Source: Cylindrotheca closterium
Taxonomy: Eukaryota > Bacillariophyta > Bacillariophyceae > Bacillariales > Bacillariaceae
DNA length: 20,999 nucleotides
Direction: 5' to 3'
Assembly: GCA_933822405.4 (NCBI GenBank)
Contig: CAKOGP040001753.1
Coordinates: forward strand, 1 to 20,999
A program made the translations under genes and the position numbers. Positions 17,547 to 20,999 of the stretch are shown here, piece by piece. Below the pieces are notes generated by a model. The model saw only the letters and a program-made list of their open reading frames with translations. It searched no databases and had not been told where the DNA came from. Numbering within the stretch: position 1 is the first letter of the stretch; every line of letters starts with the position of its first letter.

Positions 17547-19087
17547 GAATTGCCTTAAGATCTGGAAACATTCACAGATTCCAATAAGATTCGCGTTGCT
17601 CTTTCCCTAGACCTCCGTATCGATTCAACACAGAGTGTCAAAAAGGATAAAATGTCCTGTTTTGCTTCCATAAAAGAAAGCTCTCCAAACTTCCGGCAAC
17701 GGTGCGGTGCTATTACCGTGTTTAACGTGATGTGTTTAACGTGGATTTGGACCTATCGAAGTACTTCCACGTTAAACAGACCCTTGTGTGAACGCAGTGC
17801 AGACGACGATTGTCAAACACCAAAACTCTGACTACCATGACAATCACACTCTATACCGGCTTAGAACTAGATTGAATTTTGTACTAGAATGTTAATATTT
17901 TGTATTTTACTTAGTTCTGGGATGGCATAGGGGGAAATCGCTGCCTAGATATAACTGGAAACCTGCTCATTCTTACTCCTGATGGAACAACCAGTGCTGC
18001 ACAGCAATCTTTCAGCAGCCATCATCTCATCTTTGATTTGCCAGGCGAGTCGCTGTACAAGCAGTCACACTCCTCATTACTCCTCCATGTATCTTCTTTC
18101 AGCGCTCCTTGGAGGAGGCATGCTGGTTCGTAGGTGTATCAATCATTGGAGAGGAATTGTCGCCAAGAAGCAATTGCTGCTGCTCCTGCCCCTGAAACCT
18201 TTCTTTTCATTCAGCTACAGTCGAAATTGCCTTCATATGCTGCACTTCCCTAATATCTCACACAGTTTGCATCAAAGCCCAGTTCTCATTTCTTTCGCTC
18301 TGACCACTTGACGAGAACGCCAATGCTGATTTGCAAGAAGCCAGCTAGAAGATGACAAAACAACCTCATTGCATTTACTGGGAAGAGTTTGCCTTCATCC
18401 GCTTCGTTGCCTTGAAATTCAGATGCTCTCATTTCGTTCAGCCTTTACAGTGGACGACAGCGCCCATGCTGATTGTTGAAGCCAACAAGAAAGGAGATGG
18501 TAAAACACAATTATTCCCCTTGCGGGCAACACCGACTCCAGTATCCAGCTCGTTCATTTCAGCAGTGGCGGTAGATTGTTGGCGAGACCTATGTTTCTTC
18601 CTATGCTTCAGTTCCAATCTTGTCTTCTTTATCATTTGATGACTCGGTTTTGGGGTCTGACTTGTCGCTCGTTCTTGCCGCCGCTGTGGCTTCGCTCCGT
18701 TGGATTAGTAGAAAAACACATCATAATTGCCAACTGCTTTCATCATCAATCTATGCTTTGTTGCAAGCTCTCGGTTTCGTTTGTTGTTCGCTATGAGGAA
18801 GCTGGTGAAAACAAGTGCTGTATAGTGTTGAATGACTCACTCGGGGTTAACGATTTTGTAGTGTCAACCATCACTTTGTATATCCGGGTTACTTTGGCCA
18901 TCTGATCATGGGCTTGGCGAACCAAAGTGTGACGGGAGACAGACAGACTTTCCTCCCCCCTCAGCACGGAGGCATCGAATTCAAGCTCCACTTTGTTCCA
19001 TCGAATTCCTCCATCATTTACGGGGACATAGAATTATTTAGGGGGAAAACATTGTTTTATTTCTCCGAAACAGTGGAGCTATAATTA
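17547..19087. other. 1.5-kb stretch without a supported gene
   Basis: Several ORFs of 65-110 codons exist here but none has convincing protein character and they overlap in conflicting frames. Visible structure: a GTGTTTAACGTG direct repeat with an inverted partner (17718-17777), and two diverged stretches at about 18306-18354 and 18451-18500 that share ATGCTGATT, GAAGCCA and AGATG in the same order. No tRNA or rRNA was seen. Confidence 0.35.
17718..17777. repeat. Direct and inverted 11-12 bp repeats
   Basis: GTGTTTAACGTG occurs at 17718-17729 and 17732-17743, and CCACGTTAAAC at 17767-17777 is the exact inverse of 17734-17744, giving an 11-bp stem with a 22-nt loop. It may be the core of a small inverted-repeat element or a binding-site cluster. 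Confidence 0.5.
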
Positions 19088-19261
19088 ACGACAAGTCTTT
19101 TGTCGTAAATTTTGTCGTAAATTTTGTTGTAAATTTTGTCGTAAAATATTTACGACAACTTACGACAACTTACGACAAGCTACCACAAATTACGACAAAC
19201 CTACAACAAATTACGACAACACTACGACAAAATTTACGACAAAATCTACAACAAAATCTAC
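19088..19261. repeat. Fold-back of a TTTTGTCGTAAA tandem repeat
   Basis: Four 12-bp units TTTTGTCGTAAA run from 19098 to 19145 (one with TTGT for TCGT), then after AT the inverse sequence TTTACGACAA repeats about nine to ten times with variation to about 19261. The centre GTCGTAAA-ATA-TTTACGAC is a perfect palindrome. The whole block can form a long branched hairpin. It may be a mini-element terminus, a palindromic satellite, or a product of break repair. Confidence 0.7.
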
Positions 19262-19425
19262 CTTTGCGCGCACGCCGACCCTTCGTTTCAACATTAGCGA
19301 TGACCGAGAGAATTTCAAATACTTTCATGTTGAAAACACCAACAACTCCGTTTCATTGTCAACAAGTACACATACCCAGCACGACGGAGGAAAAATACCA
19401 TGCAACAATCATCATAAGATAAAAG

Positions 19426-20125
19426 ATGGTAGATTTACACGCTCTCAAAGGCGAGATGATCCAGATTTTTGCTGGAAAATATGCTGGCCATGAAGCTTGG
19501 ATGGATAATTCGCAGACATGACATGTGAACAAAGGAACAGATACAGCACCTGTCATTGTCCGTCTCCGTAAAGGAAAGGGACTCGTGCAATCAACCATCT
19601 GGAAGAGCTCTTTTCAAGGTTTTGACCCCAACGCAAGTCCCCATAACTACACCAAGGCTGTCCTTCGTCAACGCCCAGGAATCAAGAAAAACCTCGTATG
19701 CGTAACCCGTCAAATGGCCCAGTGCATAGGTGCCCGCCAGAAACAAGGCAAAATGGTTAAAGTGATGGCCGAGCACTTAGAAGATGCTTTCAAGCTCCAG
19801 GAGTCTCGCGGAGCCTATGCAATTTGTCGCAACATTCAATACCCCGGTTAGTTTTGTAGTTATTGTTTCAACTACTGTAGACGCCCATTATACCAATCTC
19901 ATATCTTTATATTCTTCTCGTTCAACAGATGCTAATGAAAAGGAAATTAGCTCGATGATCAGTGGGATGGAGCAGGAAGTCAAGGCGGCGATTGAAGAGA
20001 GGGGTGCAATCCTAAACGCAATGGAAACGAATAGTAACAAGAGATCTGCTTCCGGCAAAACTGGAAATGATGAAAAGATATGGAAGGCAAACGAGGACAA
20101 GGACTATTATAATGGTAGGCTCTAG
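19426..20125 (+). pseudogene. KOW-like protein of a diatom-type family, one intron, in-frame TGA
   Basis: ATG at 19426 begins MVDLHALKGEMIQIFAGKYA, a KOW-like start (Gly-Lys-Tyr-Ala-Gly-x-x-x-Trp) as found in nucleic-acid-binding beta barrels. TGA at 19519-19521 interrupts the frame, which continues at once as HVNKGTDTAPVIVRLRKGKG, completing the barrel. A helical part follows (CVTRQMAQCIGARQKQGK, AFKLQESRGAYAICRNIQY). A GT-AG intron at 19847-19928 (donor GTTAGT, acceptor TTCAACAG) joins Tyr-Pro to DANEKEISSMISGMEQEV and a charged C-terminal coil ending at TAG 20123-20125. I recall similar KOW-plus-helix proteins in diatoms but cannot name a function. The TGA may be a CGA (Arg) mutation, making this a young pseudogene. 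Confidence 0.5.
19847..19928 (+). other. Intron of the KOW-like gene (82 nt)
   Basis: Donor GTTAGT and acceptor CGTTCAACAG preceded by a T-rich stretch (ATATCTTTATATTCTTCTCG). Removal fuses the two frames as codon GAT (phase 1). Without it the first frame stops inside the donor (TAG). Confidence 0.65.
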
Positions 20126-20305
20126 CAACTGTAGCTTTAACCAGTAGATCAACCGGTTTCGGATCTGTAGTACGAGGTAACTCTTGAATATGCATAGCTA
20201 GTATGCAACAAAACTTTGAATAAATAAAGACATCTAAATAGTAATTACTTTTTAGGCATCTCTACAACTGGCTTGTAAACAAGTGTAGCTGTATTACCGT
20301 GGCAA
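20126..20305. other. Short convergent intergenic region
   Basis: About 180 bp between the convergent KOW-like gene and the minus-strand ORF. It is AT-rich, with AATAAATAAAGA near 20219-20230 that may serve as a polyadenylation signal for the plus-strand gene. No ORF is supported. Confidence 0.35.
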
Positions 20306-20983
20306 CTACTCCTCGTTTTTGAAAAGGGCCTCCATGCGGGTGTTGATGTCCTCGTCCTTGCTTCGAGAATCAGCAATCTTGAAACATCCATCTTTTTTGG
20401 CAATTTCCCATTCAATCTAGAGAGTGTTGAATTCAAAGGTTCCAACTTTTTCACCAACAACGAAACTGTTGGACTTGATCTCGTGGTGGTCACGAGACAA
20501 GGCCAAGTTGTCTAGCTCCCAACCTTTTGGAAGCACGAACTTCCAGAACATGTCGTGGCGGGCAGGATCTTTGCTAATGTTGCTGTCAGCATTGTAATCC
20601 GCATCAAGGATTTCAGTGGCATCACTATTGACCTTGCGGTTGCTTGCAGCGGCATAGTGGCAATCCCAAGATGGCCCTTGAATGTAGAATGAACGATGCT
20701 CGGAAGAGTCACTTGTATCCATGAAAGCTTGCCAAATCTTTTCGTCATGGCATCCAATGGGTGTCTTGATGTGCAAGGTTTTCCAAGCAAATCCATCGCA
20801 CACTCGCTTGCGATTGATCTTCACGTCAAAACGTTCATGACGTTCTGCCTGGGCCAGATTCACTTCGATGATTCTTGGATTGTACTTGCTCCCATAGGGA
20901 CCAATACTTTCTAAGGACGAACCAGTGTGGGTGAAGGGTGAGGCAGCAGAAGCAGAAGGGGATTCAGCGGATGTTTTGTCCAT
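20306..20983 (-). pseudogene. Unknown soluble protein with in-frame TAG 37 codons before its natural end
   Basis: ATG at 20983 (context CAGAATGG) opens a 188-codon frame: a Ser/Ala-rich leader, then a mixed beta-rich domain with FDVKINRKRVCDGFAWKTLH, IWQAFMDTSDSSEH, FYIQGPSWDCHY and MFWKFVLPKGWELDNLALS. It stops at TAG (20419-20417) after GTFEFNTL, but the same frame continues IEWEIAKKDGCFKIADSRSK...EALFKNEE to TAG at 20308-20306, keeping clear coding character. The simplest reading is a nonsense mutation, for example CAG to TAG. A 30- or 45-nt intron ending CTCTCTAG would also remove the stop in frame, but that is very short. I do not recognise the family; no signal peptide or membrane segment is seen. 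Confidence 0.5.
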
Positions 20984-20999
20984 TCTGCTTGGGGTACGG

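Noticed and set aside
17982..18311. 109-codon ORF and later ORFs up to 18905
   Set aside because: Translations look random, rich in Ser, Leu and His, with mutually overlapping frames on both strands and no domain or splice support.
19519..19521. Selenocysteine reading of the TGA
   Set aside because: Diatoms do make selenoproteins, but the context (Thr-x-His-Val-Asn in a KOW-like loop) resembles no known redox site and no SECIS-like structure was identified; an Arg codon mutation is simpler.
20245..20493. 82-codon minus-strand ORF in another frame at the end of the unknown gene
   Set aside because: It overlaps the continuation past the TAG, whose sequence has clearly better protein character.

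Overview
The window looks like nuclear DNA of a eukaryotic microalga, most likely a diatom. The evidence is short GT-AG introns (68, 79 and 82 nt), a VPS41-type vacuolar tethering gene with divergent inserts, compact intergenic spacing, and a tyrosine-recombinase (DIRS-order) retrotransposon whose RT and recombinase read like elements I recognise from diatom genomes. Species was not determined. Functional names rest on reading the translations; no database search was run.

Layout. (1) 1-2000 is a patchwork: the 5' end of a minus-strand coiled-coil gene carrying an apparent one-base frameshift, a short minus-strand ORF, a remnant of a LINE-like polyprotein C-terminus, and an AT-rich, acidic minus-strand ORF without a start codon. 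(2) 2005-6255 is a three-exon minus-strand gene that I read as VPS41 (HOPS complex). It shares a 190-bp head-to-head intergenic region with a plus-strand gene (6446-7276) for a probable mitochondrial, single-pass membrane coiled-coil protein of unknown function. (3) About 7285-8930 has no convincing protein gene but is packed with short perfect or nearly perfect inverted repeats: about 40 hairpins, stems of 5-13 bp, loops mostly of 3-8 nt, roughly one per 40 bp. I know of no standard feature class that explains this; it is the strongest novelty candidate. (4) 9162-17546 is a complete Ngaro/PAT-like element with split direct repeats in the order A1-ORFs-B1-A2-B2. Its genes are gag (with zinc knuckle), a degenerate cytosine-C5-methyltransferase-like module, RT-RNase H, and a tyrosine recombinase with an N-terminal Cys/His cluster. 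The repeat pairs are about 99% identical, so the insertion is young, yet the ORFs carry two apparent frameshifts and several in-frame stops, one at the position of a conserved C-terminal tyrosine of the recombinase. (5) 17547-19097 has no gene I can support and is followed by a large fold-back of a 12-bp repeat (19088-19261). (6) 19426-20125 (KOW-like protein, one intron) and 20306-20983 (minus strand, unknown) each carry one in-frame stop inside an otherwise coherent reading frame.

How it fits together: VPS41 and its divergent neighbour are intact single-copy-like host genes. The flanks are repeat-rich and decaying. The retroelement encodes everything expected for capsid formation, reverse transcription and recombinase-mediated integration of a circular intermediate, but this copy looks unable to make all its products by standard translation.
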